DNA of 64,000 nucleotides from positions 1 through 64,000 of the forward strand of contig NZ_AVSQ01000003.1 of assembly GCF_000685395.1 (NCBI RefSeq), given 5' to 3'. Every line of letters starts with the position of its first letter. Within the stretch, counting starts at the first letter, position 1. Position numbers and translations under genes: made by a program. The notes below the pieces were generated by a model, which worked only from the letters and a program-made list of their open reading frames with translations, had not been told where the DNA came from and made no database searches. This stretch comes from Candidatus Nitrosotenuis chungbukensis (GTDB taxonomy: Archaea; Thermoproteota; Nitrososphaeria; Nitrososphaerales; Nitrosopumilaceae). This document shows positions 32,942 through 41,797 of this stretch, one piece after another.

Positions 32942-33820
32942 GTGCTAGTTGATAAAGAAAAAATACGTGATGACGTAAAAGGGAAAACCATTTTGATTAC
33001 AGGTGGAGCTGGAAGCATAGGTTCTGAGATTACCCGCGAACTTTTGCGTTTTCCTGTTAAAACAATAAGAGTATTTGATTCGGACGAATACTCATTATAC
33101 AGATTAAGTAAGAGTGTGGATGATGCCAGAGTCAGATTTCTTCTTGGAAGTATTTTGGATAAGGATAGATTGGAGGTTGCTGGGCAGAATGTTGATATTA
33201 TAATTCATACTGCTGCTGTAAAAAATATAGAAATAACTGAATTTAATCCGCTTGAAACAATAGATATCAATGTTATTGGACTTATGAATCTGATAAAAAT
33301 GGCAATGAGAAATAAGCCAAAGAAATTTTTGAACATAAGTACGGATAAGGCTGCGGAGGCTACAACGCTTTATGGATCTACTAAAAGTCTAGGCGAGAAA
33401 TTAACGACATGGGCCGGGCAGCATGTCACTACTACAAAATTTGCAACTGCGAGATTCGGTAATGTGATGGAGACTAGAGGTAACGTGTTTGAGTTATGGA
33501 GAGAAGAAAAAGAACGGGGAAAACCACTGTCAATAACACATCCAGACATGAAACGGTATTTTTTTAATGTTAATGAAGCTGCAAATTTTGCATTATCATG
33601 CATATCAGTAATGAGAGAAGGAGAGATTTTTGTTCCCAAAATGAAATTATATAATGTAATAGATTTAGCTAAGAAAATTTCAAACAATTATAAAATTGTA
33701 GGAAAAAGAAATGGAGAAAAGATCATTGAGACTTTAATTACTGATGAGGAGATCGGCAGATCAGATACAAAAAAAGACAGATGGGTGATTAGACCCAATA
33801 AATTAGGGAATAAAAAGTAA
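32942..33820 (+). CDS. NDP-sugar 4,6-dehydratase (CapD/FlaA1/LegB family)
   Basis: A 292-residue SDR enzyme. TGGAGSIGSEITREL is the NAD-binding loop typical of the UDP-GlcNAc 4,6-dehydratase branch. ISTDKAAEATTLYGSTKSLGEKL carries the catalytic Asp-Lys and Tyr/Lys. ARFGNVMETRGNVFELW matches the substrate region. It starts with GTG 32942. It probably makes a UDP-4-keto-6-deoxy-amino sugar, the first step toward legionaminic, pseudaminic or bacillosamine-type sugars, and feeds one of the DegT aminotransferases nearby. The soluble short form has no membrane domain. Confidence 0.87.
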   Translation: MLVDKEKIRDDVKGKTILITGGAGSIGSEITRELLRFPVKTIRVFDSDEYSLYRLSKSVDDARVRFLLGSILDKDRLEVAGQNVDIIIHTAAVKNIEITEFNPLETIDINVIGLMNLIKMAMRNKPKKFLNISTDKAAEATTLYGSTKSLGEKLTTWAGQHVTTTKFATARFGNVMETRGNVFELWREEKERGKPLSITHPDMKRYFFNVNEAANFALSCISVMREGEIFVPKMKLYNVIDLAKKISNNYKIVGKRNGEKIIETLITDEEIGRSDTKKDRWVIRPNKLGNKK

Positions 33821-33907
33821 GTTTTGATGCAAGTTTAAGAGGATAATTGCTTATTTGACGAATAAGATAATCATCATAACATTATGAAAGTGAATTTTTC
33901 ATAACCA

Positions 33908-35050
33908 TTATAGATTGTCGTACTGGATTTTTTCCAGATTGCCATCATTATCACGTAACAAATTTCCAAGTTTATCTTTTTTGAATAAGGCTTTATTTGT
34001 AAATTTATCAACTATTGCGTAGAATTCATCTCTAGTAATTTCCATATCATTTAAAAAATCTTCAAAATATTTTTCTGGTATTTTACCTTCATATTGTTTC
34101 ACTAGTTTTAGGCCTTCTTCCCTATTGATTTTTCCAGATCTGATATCCAAAGATGCATGATCTGTAGCTCTGCCAAATCCATATTTTACCCATTTGAAAT
34201 AATCATGCATTCCAGTATACTTGGTATCAAGATTTTCCCAATTCGTATAAGTTCCTTCTTTTAGTTCAGGGTTTCGTGAAAAACCTAGTTTTTCTACCGT
34301 TTCAAGCTGTTTTTCTATATCATATTTGAAGTATTGACCTAGAAAAATTCCTTTAATTCCTATTTGTCTAATTTCTTCATCAGACGGATACACATAGGGT
34401 TTTAGATGTCTTTTTTCTACTCCCAGATTCATCATGATACTGACAGGATTAACTTTATCCAGCCAGAATCCTCCAAACTGTTCTAACCATTTTCTATCTA
34501 AAACTTCGGTGACTCCACTACCGCCATATTCCGCTTGCGGATTTTCTCCCCATACTATTAGTGGAATTTTGTATGCTACAGCGACCTGAACGGGAACCGT
34601 AAAAATTCCAACATGCTCTGGCCAATTCGCGTCGCCAAGCTCAGTCAGACCATACTTTTCCATTTTACGATAAACCTTTGGATTTGGCGTGAATTCAATA
34701 TAGTCCACACCTTGATTTTTTAGATTTTCTATATTCTTTCTACCTAATGGAATTAGATCAATAGGTACAAAGTTTACGCATAGAGGATTCATTCCATACA
34801 AGTCTTTCATTACATGTACTTGAAAATGTGAGTCTTTTCCACCACTTACTGGTACAATACAATCATATCTAGAACCATCAAGACATCGATATTGTTCTAT
34901 TAGTTTTTCAAATTCTTTTTTGCGTAGATTCCAATCAATTTTATCCTTTTTTTCAGCCCATACGCATGCGTCACAAATACCTTTTTCATTAAAACGCAAC
35001 CCAGGTTTGGTATCAGGGTAAAGACATTTTGTACAATATCGCAATTCCAT
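33908..35050 (-). CDS. N-acetyl sugar amidotransferase (PseA/PtmG/WbpG family), copy 2
   Basis: 380 residues from ATG 35050. Its zinc-binding head (YCTKCLYPDTKPGL, CDAC) matches the first copy at 25626-26750. The frame is open 14 codons further upstream, but the zinc head is the normal N-terminus. The PP-loop SGGKDS is at residues 69-74, followed by HFQVHVMKDLYGMNPL. Two such amidotransferases in one locus imply two amidinated sugars, two positions, or functional divergence. The gene is flanked by the 4,6-dehydratase (convergent) and an epimerase. Confidence 0.87.
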   Translation of the reverse strand: MELRYCTKCLYPDTKPGLRFNEKGICDACVWAEKKDKIDWNLRKKEFEKLIEQYRCLDGSRYDCIVPVSGGKDSHFQVHVMKDLYGMNPLCVNFVPIDLIPLGRKNIENLKNQGVDYIEFTPNPKVYRKMEKYGLTELGDANWPEHVGIFTVPVQVAVAYKIPLIVWGENPQAEYGGSGVTEVLDRKWLEQFGGFWLDKVNPVSIMMNLGVEKRHLKPYVYPSDEEIRQIGIKGIFLGQYFKYDIEKQLETVEKLGFSRNPELKEGTYTNWENLDTKYTGMHDYFKWVKYGFGRATDHASLDIRSGKINREEGLKLVKQYEGKIPEKYFEDFLNDMEITRDEFYAIVDKFTNKALFKKDKLGNLLRDNDGNLEKIQYDNL

Positions 35051-35118
35051 TATTTGTGATAATAGTAGGTATTTTAATTTAGAGGTATACAAATTAGTAG
35101 TATCAATCTAATCTTAAA

Positions 35119-36024
35119 CTATTTGCGCAATATTTGAGCGTCCATTACTTTTCTGATTCCGTCCTCAAGCGATATTTGTGGGTGATATCCTAAAAGTTTT
35201 TTAGCTTTTTCTATATTCGGAACTCGTTTTAATATTTCATTTCTGTTTCGTTGAGATTCTTCAAACGGAATAAATTTTATCTTACTTTTTGATTTAGTAA
35301 TCGATATTATTTTGGTTGCCAGATCTTTGATGGAAATTGGTTCACTATTATTGCCTATGTTAAAAGTTTCTCCATCACCATCATTCAAAACTTTGGAAAA
35401 AGCATCGGATACATCAGACACATAACAAAATGATCTAATTTGGGATCCATCTCCATGAATCATGATATCTTGATTTGATAATGCTTTGTTAACAAATTCT
35501 GGTAAAACCCAATCGGTAGCTTGCTCATCTCCATACACATTAAAAAGACGAAATATTGTATAACGAAGTCCATAATTTCTTGAATATGCTTTAATGTATT
35601 CCTCAGCAGCAAATTTACTTATTCCATAGGTTGTAATCGGTATAGGCTTGTCATTTTCTTCAATTGGAATTTTTAATGGCTCACCATAAACTTCAGATGA
35701 TGAGGAAAAAATTATTTTTTTCACATCGTTTAATCTGCAGGCTTCCAATACATTTTTTGTTCCACCTAGGTTGGTATCTAATGTCAAGACTGGGTTTTTT
35801 TCAGTATTTACAACTCCAAGTGTAGCAGCCAAATGAATCACATAGTCACAATTTTTTATTGAGTTTTCAACTAGTTTAGAATCTTTAATATCGCCTTGAA
35901 TAAAATTAGTTTCAGAATTTCTTTTTTTAATGTCAAAAATTGTCATATTATAATTTTTTTCCAGTTTTTTTACTATGGCATGGCCAATGAATCCTGAACC
36001 GCCAGTTACAATAACGGAGGTTAT
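35119..36024 (-). CDS. NAD-dependent epimerase/dehydratase with a non-standard (ATA) start
   Basis: About 301 residues when read from ATA 36024. Starting at the first ATG (35946) would delete the NAD-binding loop, yet the upstream codons in the same frame encode VIVTGGSGFIGHAIVKKLE, a perfect Rossmann start. Between an in-frame TAA and that loop there is no ATG, GTG or TTG, but GAGGTG lies seven bases before ATA. The rest is a normal extended SDR: HLAATLGV, SSSSEVYGEP, TTYGISKFAAEEY (catalytic Tyr-Lys). It likely acts on a UDP-sugar. Either an ATA start or a base error at this codon is possible. Confidence 0.75.
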   Translation of the reverse strand: MTSVIVTGGSGFIGHAIVKKLEKNYNMTIFDIKKRNSETNFIQGDIKDSKLVENSIKNCDYVIHLAATLGVVNTEKNPVLTLDTNLGGTKNVLEACRLNDVKKIIFSSSSEVYGEPLKIPIEENDKPIPITTYGISKFAAEEYIKAYSRNYGLRYTIFRLFNVYGDEQATDWVLPEFVNKALSNQDIMIHGDGSQIRSFCYVSDVSDAFSKVLNDGDGETFNIGNNSEPISIKDLATKIISITKSKSKIKFIPFEESQRNRNEILKRVPNIEKAKKLLGYHPQISLEDGIRKVMDAQILRK

Positions 36025-36031
36025 GAAACTA

Positions 36032-36037
36032 CACCTC
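36032..36037 (-). promoter_or_regulatory. Shine-Dalgarno supporting an ATA start
   Basis: GAGGTG on the minus strand, seven bases upstream of ATA 36024-36022. It supports initiation at ATA rather than at the internal ATG 35946. Confidence 0.5.
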
Positions 36038-36072
36038 TTATTTTAAATGAAGAAAATACATTAGTCATCACA

Positions 36073-36495
36073 TCAGCCAGAATCAGGTCGGAGTTCATAA
36101 GTGTATTGAATTAATTTGAATCCTTTTTTCTTAAAGAAATTAATTAGTGATGTATTTTTTGGATTGCAGTTAGCAAGATATCTTTTTCGGGGATTTAATT
36201 TTAAAAGTATTTCATAACAATTATTACAAATTTGTTTCGTTGGAAAGCCTTTCCTAATATGAATTCCAATTTCATTTTGTTTTGTAAGATAAACAGAACC
36301 ACATTTTTTACCATCATAATACGCAACATACCATTTAGAATAAGGTTTGGACATTACAAATTTTACATGTTCATCATAGGTAGGCATTTTGATGTGTGAG
36401 ATGTTAACAATCGGATCCCTTTCTTCTAGAAGATCAAATAGAAATCGTAAATCTGATTTTTTGATTTTTTTTAACTGTACAGAAGTCAATTCCAC
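36073..36495 (-). CDS. GNAT-like acetyltransferase paralogue with degenerate CoA loop
   Basis: 140 residues, clearly related to the protein at 37595-38032. Both share PTYxEH near residue 40, PYSxWYV, QNEIGI and the terminal FKLIQYTxEL. In place of the canonical acetyl-CoA pyrophosphate loop (NKGIGSKALEIL in its paralogue) it has KGFPTKQICNNCYEILL, without the GxG. It may have lost acetyltransferase activity or may bind a different donor. The two GNATs flank a DegT aminotransferase, suggesting an amino-sugar N-acylation step. Confidence 0.75.
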   Translation of the reverse strand: MELTSVQLKKIKKSDLRFLFDLLEERDPIVNISHIKMPTYDEHVKFVMSKPYSKWYVAYYDGKKCGSVYLTKQNEIGIHIRKGFPTKQICNNCYEILLKLNPRKRYLANCNPKNTSLINFFKKKGFKLIQYTYELRPDSG

Positions 36496-36534
36496 ATGCT
36501 GTTGTAATGTTTATTTTTTATATGTTTAAGTCAA

Positions 36535-37626
36535 TTAATTAGAAAATTTATTAACTAATTTGATTATTGTCGTGACGTCTTCTTCAGATAGATTCGGATG
36601 GGTGGGAAGAGAAACAATTTCTTGTGCCACCTTTTCGGTTGTAGGTAAGTGTTCTTTTCTTCGATAAAGAGTCATCATATGAATTGGTTTGTAATGAATG
36701 CCCGTTTCCACTCCATTCTCGTACATTTCACCCATGAATTTGGTCCTATTTTTTACTCTAATCCAATAGAAATGATATGAAGAGTTCAAATCTAGTGGCA
36801 TTTTTTTAGCTAGAGAGATTTCTGCAAAGTATCTTTTTGCTACTTCTTTTCTTTTTTTATTATTTTTTTCTAACTTTTTTAATTGTTCTATTCCAATTGC
36901 AGCAGAAAATTCATTCATGTAAAAATTCCATCCTAGCTGATCAACGTCATAAATAGAATTTTTTCTATTAGATATGCCGCACCATCGTTTTGATTTTAGT
37001 AACGGTTCAATAGATTCGGGTTGTGAATTAATTGTTATTGCTCCTCCTCCAGGAGTTGCAATGTTTTTTGCTGGGTGGAAGCTAAAACAGACTAGTTCTG
37101 AATGACTACCAATTTTTTTGTCGTTATATGATGTACCGGCCGCATGTGCGGCATCCTCTATCATATGAATACCGTGTTTTTCAGCCAAAATATTCAGCGA
37201 GTTGAGATCGCACGCCAAACCCGCAAAATGTACTGGTAGTATTAGTTGAGTTTTTTCTGTAATTACATCTTCTACGGCATGAGGATCAAGACACAAGGTA
37301 TCAGGGTTTATTTCTGCAAATTTTGGTATGCCACCATTGTAAAGTATTGAGTGGGCAGTTGAAACAAATGAAAGGGATGGAAGAATTACCTCTTTGTTTT
37401 TTATGTCCATCATAGATAACGCCAAGTGTAATGCGGCAGTACCGCTATTCACAGCAATACAAGATTTTGAATGAACATATTTGCTAAACGACTGTTCAAA
37501 TTTTTGGACAGAGCCAGTACCAGCTCCGGATGCCCAAAAATGACTATCTAGTACCTTCTTAACTGAGATTTGTTCTTGATCATCAATAACTGGATCAAAT
37601 AGCTTTATTCTTTTTTTTGGTTTCAT
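36535..37626 (-). CDS. DegT/DnrJ/EryC1/StrS sugar aminotransferase, copy 1
   Basis: A 363-residue PLP-dependent aminotransferase of nucleotide-keto-sugars. Characteristic motifs are NSGTAALHLALSMM, HFAGLACDLNSL, IEDAAHAAGTSY and the PLP lysine in SFHPAKNIATPGGGA. The C-terminal GIHYKPIHMM is usual for the family. It overlaps the GNAT gene 37595-38032 by 32 bases, so the pair is co-translated. The combination suggests amination of a 4-keto (or 3-keto) sugar followed by N-acylation. The window has two further paralogues with different active-site loops (40566, 55844). Confidence 0.9.
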   Translation of the reverse strand: MKPKKRIKLFDPVIDDQEQISVKKVLDSHFWASGAGTGSVQKFEQSFSKYVHSKSCIAVNSGTAALHLALSMMDIKNKEVILPSLSFVSTAHSILYNGGIPKFAEINPDTLCLDPHAVEDVITEKTQLILPVHFAGLACDLNSLNILAEKHGIHMIEDAAHAAGTSYNDKKIGSHSELVCFSFHPAKNIATPGGGAITINSQPESIEPLLKSKRWCGISNRKNSIYDVDQLGWNFYMNEFSAAIGIEQLKKLEKNNKKRKEVAKRYFAEISLAKKMPLDLNSSYHFYWIRVKNRTKFMGEMYENGVETGIHYKPIHMMTLYRRKEHLPTTEKVAQEIVSLPTHPNLSEEDVTTIIKLVNKFSN

Positions 37627-38032
37627 TATTCTTTAACTCAAACGTGTATTGAATTAATTTAAAATTATGTTTTTCAAAAAACTCCATAGATTCTTTATTC
37701 TTTGGATTAATATTTGCCAGGTATCGTTTTGTTGGACTTTTTTGTATTAGTATTTCAAGTGCCTTACTTCCTATTCCTTTATTTTGGAACTTTTGTAAAA
37801 TCCATATACCAATTTCATTCTGAACCGTTATAGAAATCGAGCCTGCTCGTACAGAATTAAAATAGATAACATACCAACGTGAGTATGGAAAGGATTTTAC
37901 AAACTGTTTATGCTCGTGATAAGTTGGTAAGCTTTTATGCGAAATAAAACTTTTAGGATTTCGTTCTTTAAGTAATTCGTAGAGAAATTTCGAGTCAGAG
38001 CTTTGAATTTTTCTTAATCTTATTCTAGCCAT
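37595..38032 (-). CDS. GNAT acetyltransferase
   Basis: 145 residues with a complete GNAT motif A (EIGIWILQKFQNKGIGSKAL), so acetyl- or acyl-CoA binding is expected. It resembles PseH-type amino-sugar acetyltransferases in size and context. Its 3' end overlaps the DegT aminotransferase downstream, which would generate its amino-sugar substrate. A diverged paralogue lies on the other side of that aminotransferase. ATG 38032 gives MARIRLRKIQ as N-terminus. Confidence 0.82.
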   Translation of the reverse strand: MARIRLRKIQSSDSKFLYELLKERNPKSFISHKSLPTYHEHKQFVKSFPYSRWYVIYFNSVRAGSISITVQNEIGIWILQKFQNKGIGSKALEILIQKSPTKRYLANINPKNKESMEFFEKHNFKLIQYTFELKNNETKKKNKAI

Positions 38033-38118
38033 GTTTTAGCTTGGTAGTATGCTATATTTCATTTTTTTAATAAATCTCAACAGATTATAATTAATATCCT
38101 TTCAAGATAACTCAAATA

Positions 38119-38898
38119 GTGAACATTTATAATAAAACGGGCATAATTATTCAAGCTCGCACTGGTTCATCGAGATTTCCTAATAAGATTTTTAAAAAAA
38201 TTAACGGCGTTACGGTCATTCAATCCCATGTAAATCAATTAAAACATTCCAAATTCTCAGACTGTTTAATTGTAGCAACTACTGACAAACGTGTAGACGA
38301 TACAATAGTACAGTTTGCCATAGAAAATAAAATAGAATATTTTCGTGGAGATGAGAATGATGTGTTAGATAGATATTATAACTGTGCTAAGAAATTCATG
38401 TTATCTAACATCATCAGAGTTAGTAGTGATGCTCCCTTAATAGATCCAAAAATTTTGGATCAGACAGTGAAACATTATTTGAATGGCAATTATGATTATG
38501 TAAGTAATTTTTATCAGAAAACATTTCCAATTGGTACCGAAGTAGAAATTTTTTCATTCAATGCTCTGAAAGATTGTTGGAAATTAGCAAAAAAACCTTC
38601 AGAGCGAGAACATGTAACTCCATACATCTATAATAATCCAGAAAAGTTTTGTATCGGTTTTATTAAACATGATGAAGATCTTTCCAACCTACATTGGACT
38701 GTCGATAGAGAAGAGGATTTGACTTTTGTTAGAGAATTATATTCTCGTATATCAGATAGACCAATATTATTATCAAACATACTTGACGTATTAAATAAAA
38801 ATCAAAATTTATTACAAATTAACTGCCATGTAAATCCCAACGAAGGATATCAAAAATCACTAAAAAAGGATCAAAGTGCTGAGAACGGTACATTATAG
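38119..38898 (+). CDS. SpsF/CMP-KDO-synthetase-like cytidylyltransferase
   Basis: 259 residues. The N-terminus IIIQARTGSSRFPNKIFKKI is the signature of the SpsF family. It is followed by RGDENDVLDRYYNCAKK, RVSSDAPLIDP (metal-binding Asp) and FPIGTEVEIFSFNAL. These enzymes activate a sugar acid or related compound with CTP. Together with the NeuA-type enzyme at 32142 the locus therefore has two CMP-sugar-forming activities. The start is GTG 38119. It is convergent with the capsule-type gene at 39006. Confidence 0.85.
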   Translation: MNIYNKTGIIIQARTGSSRFPNKIFKKINGVTVIQSHVNQLKHSKFSDCLIVATTDKRVDDTIVQFAIENKIEYFRGDENDVLDRYYNCAKKFMLSNIIRVSSDAPLIDPKILDQTVKHYLNGNYDYVSNFYQKTFPIGTEVEIFSFNALKDCWKLAKKPSEREHVTPYIYNNPEKFCIGFIKHDEDLSNLHWTVDREEDLTFVRELYSRISDRPILLSNILDVLNKNQNLLQINCHVNPNEGYQKSLKKDQSAENGTL

Positions 38899-39005
38899 AG
38901 ACAACGTATTTTGTCCTCATTACAATCATAGTTCAACATGAGCTCAGGTCATAAATGTATGATAAATCAAAATTTTATTACAATTTTAAGAAGCATCTTA
39001 TCAGC

Positions 39006-40499
39006 TCATTTACTGTTAATTTTCTTCAAATGTTCAGATGCAAGGCCGGATAAGGATTCATAGTTATCATCCATGTACTTGGATAGTTTTTCATCTGTTA
39101 TGTTGACATCGGTAAGAAATCCACCGTAAAAAAACTCAATACTAAAACTTAACTGTACTCCAGCAAAATCAAAATCGAATGAATTTTTTTCGGTGTTATT
39201 GATATATTCATTCAAATCTTTTGGGTTAATTTTTTTGTTAAGTGAATTTTTTATTACTTTGGAAAGGTCATCAACATTTTCTACCTTTGCCACTGAAGGA
39301 ACATCTTCATACATTACGTTGCCTAAAACAACAGATGGTTTTCCATAGAATGCGGCCTCTAGGCCTGCAGTACCAGTTATTACTACAACCAGATCTACTT
39401 TTTCCAAAATTTCATCGCTTGGCATATTTATTGAAATTAGACGTACATTAGGAATATGAAGAATTTCTTTATAGAATGACAATTCTCTGTACCCACGGAT
39501 ATTCATCAACGGGTGCTCTTTTACTACGAGTGTATAATCGATAGGAATTGATTTAGAGATGTGCTTGATAACTTCTAGTTGGTTTGTAAGGAAAGGGGCA
39601 TTTAATGTGTATGAGCCTTCTGGCTGTACATGTAATGGAAAAAAAATCAGATGCTTGTAATTATCTAGATTTTTTAAAGAATGTTTTTCAAGGTACCAAG
39701 ATCTATACTTTTCCACCAGATTCAACCATATTGTAAAGAGAAGAGCCTGAATTCTGTTTCTGCCAAAGTAGGTGAAATATTCCGAATTCATATTTCTGTG
39801 CGATAAATATTTTAGAGCGGCTTTGATTAAGGCAACTTTGTTGGTCAAAAATTTACTTTTATAGTCCACTACTTCTTTGTAGAAATCTTTTTTCTTTAGA
39901 TAAGATTGAAGTTCTTCAAAGCTCTTAAAATTATGGATTGATAAATCAGAATTATTATTCTTGGGCAGCTTGTCGTATTCTTCAGAAATTACACACCTTT
40001 TAGATAGTCCTCTTGCCAGACCTAAGAGCAGTATTTTGATTTTTAATTTTTTGCAAATCAGATAAAAAAGATAATCATAGTGGAACATAGGCATCTGTAT
40101 AATAAGAAAATCTGGCTTTACATCAGACAATATCTTCTCAAAAAGCCTACATTCGTTTTCTAAAATACATAGAATCTCTTCTTTGGTGAATTTATGAAAA
40201 AAATCTACGTCTTTGGAAAAATATCTCTCATTGATTGCCAAATTCCACAAATTGACATCATATCTTTCTTCTATCTGTTTTAGATACTCCATATCTGGAT
40301 TCTTTAATTTTTTAGATGCATGATCCTGAAAAAACCAAATGCTTTCAAATTTTACTATTTTTTGACTTTCTAGGAACTTTTTTTTGGCTACAGTGACATC
40401 GGCTATGGCATGTATTTCAAATTCACTTTGTTTTTTTATGAAATTAGCTAAGCAAAAATAAAGTAGATCGTCATTTATAAAGAAAAGTAATTTTTTCAT
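39006..40499 (-). CDS. Capsule-type (KpsC/KpsS-like) glycosyltransferase
   Basis: 497 residues. The C-terminal half shows LIFFPLHVQPEGSYTLNAPF, TLVVKEHPLMNIRGYREL and VVVITGTAGLEAAFYGKPSV, a pattern found in capsular polysaccharide synthesis proteins and GT-B folds that use CMP-sugars. The N-terminal half has alternating alpha/beta segments (PDFLIIQMPMFHYDYLFYLI). With CMP-activated sugars made in the same locus, a CMP-nonulosonate or CMP-KDO-like donor is plausible. A differently diverged relative is at 20922. Confidence 0.75.
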   Translation of the reverse strand: MKKLLFFINDDLLYFCLANFIKKQSEFEIHAIADVTVAKKKFLESQKIVKFESIWFFQDHASKKLKNPDMEYLKQIEERYDVNLWNLAINERYFSKDVDFFHKFTKEEILCILENECRLFEKILSDVKPDFLIIQMPMFHYDYLFYLICKKLKIKILLLGLARGLSKRCVISEEYDKLPKNNNSDLSIHNFKSFEELQSYLKKKDFYKEVVDYKSKFLTNKVALIKAALKYLSHRNMNSEYFTYFGRNRIQALLFTIWLNLVEKYRSWYLEKHSLKNLDNYKHLIFFPLHVQPEGSYTLNAPFLTNQLEVIKHISKSIPIDYTLVVKEHPLMNIRGYRELSFYKEILHIPNVRLISINMPSDEILEKVDLVVVITGTAGLEAAFYGKPSVVLGNVMYEDVPSVAKVENVDDLSKVIKNSLNKKINPKDLNEYINNTEKNSFDFDFAGVQLSFSIEFFYGGFLTDVNITDEKLSKYMDDNYESLSGLASEHLKKINSK

Positions 40500-40565
40500 T
40501 CGATAAAGTTCATCCTGAGATTAATAAAGTTAAAGAATTATTTGTGTTTATCAATATTTCTAACA

Positions 40566-41726
40566 TCAGATATAGAGTTCAAAAAATTCCGATACGGAGT
40601 TTACGAGATAGTTTTTTTCTTCATCATTCATGTTTGGATATATTGGCAACGTCAACACCTTTTTAGATATCTGCTCGGTCACAGGCAAGTAACCCTCACC
40701 AAGGTTAAACCTTGTTTTGTAGTAATCGGTAAGATGAATCGGAGAAAAATAGACCTTTGAAAATATCTTTTTACTTATGAGAAATTTTTGCAAATCGTCT
40801 CTTGTTTTTTGATCATTAAGCATTATTGTATACATTTGATAGATGTTGTTATAATTATTAGAATCATAAGGAAATTTGATATGATCAGAGTATTTCGATA
40901 ATTTAGACGAAATATATCGTGCGTTTTCTTTACGCATCATAATTATTTTATCCAATTTTTGTAATTGGCTTATTCCAAGTGCAGCGGTAATTGAAGACAT
41001 CCTCCAATTATATCCTAAAGAGAGATATTCAGGATCAGAGGCATTATTAAAATAAGAAACGCGATCTAATCTTCCATGCGATCGTAGCGACTTTATTCTT
41101 TCATAAGTTTCTTTTGAATTAGTAACAATTGCTCCACCCTCACCTGTTGTCAATACTTTGTTACCACAGAAACTGAATATTGTAATGTCAGCAAAAGAAC
41201 CGGTTTTTTTACCATTAACTGAGGAGCCTAACGCTTCTGCAGCATCTTCAATTAATGTAAGATTATTTTCTTTTGTAACATTGCTGATTTCAGATATTTT
41301 ACATGACAGACCTCCATAATCCATTGGTATCACAGCTTTGGTTTTAGGACTAATTTTATTTTGAATTGATGCTGGATCAAGTCCAAAATTATTTTCTTCA
41401 ATATCCGCAAATATGGGATTGGCATTAACAAAGAGTACAGAATTTGCTGTTGATATGAATGAAAATGACGGTACGATAACTTCATCGCCACTTCCAACTC
41501 CATACGCCAGTAATGCGGCGTGTAATGCGGATGTTCCAGAGTTTAATGTCAAACAATAATCACATCCAATGTAATCAGCTATCATTTTTTCAAATTCTTC
41601 AATTTCAGGACCTATTGCCCAATGCGTTCCTCGTTTGATAACTTTGGTTATTAAATTTACATCATCGTCATCGGTGTAAACTTTGTAAAGTGGTATAATC
41701 CAATCTTCAGGATTGCTTGTATTCAT
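40566..41726 (-). CDS. DegT/DnrJ/EryC1/StrS sugar aminotransferase, copy 2 (LegC/PseC-like)
   Basis: 386 residues. Motifs are NSGTSALHAALLAYGVGSGD, PMDYGGLSCKISEIS, LIEDAAEALGSSVNG and the PLP lysine within FSFCGNKVLTTGEGG. The GNK variant and the opening IPLYKVYTDDDDVNLI resemble the LegC-type aminotransferases that act on UDP-4-keto-6-deoxy-HexNAc. It is the best candidate partner for the 4,6-dehydratase at 32942. It precedes the sulfotransferase and is followed, after a short gap, by the capsule-type gene. Confidence 0.88.
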   Translation of the reverse strand: MNTSNPEDWIIPLYKVYTDDDDVNLITKVIKRGTHWAIGPEIEEFEKMIADYIGCDYCLTLNSGTSALHAALLAYGVGSGDEVIVPSFSFISTANSVLFVNANPIFADIEENNFGLDPASIQNKISPKTKAVIPMDYGGLSCKISEISNVTKENNLTLIEDAAEALGSSVNGKKTGSFADITIFSFCGNKVLTTGEGGAIVTNSKETYERIKSLRSHGRLDRVSYFNNASDPEYLSLGYNWRMSSITAALGISQLQKLDKIIMMRKENARYISSKLSKYSDHIKFPYDSNNYNNIYQMYTIMLNDQKTRDDLQKFLISKKIFSKVYFSPIHLTDYYKTRFNLGEGYLPVTEQISKKVLTLPIYPNMNDEEKNYLVNSVSEFFELYI

Positions 41727-41797
41727 GATTTTTTTTCTAACTGCTACTATTTTTCCTTTCTTAGAAAGCGCAGCACGATATAACCCATCTTACAAAA

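Noticed and set aside
35119-36024. Frameshift as explanation for the epimerase N-terminus
   Set aside because: The Rossmann loop and the rest of the protein are in one frame without interruption. Only the start codon is missing, so no shift is needed.
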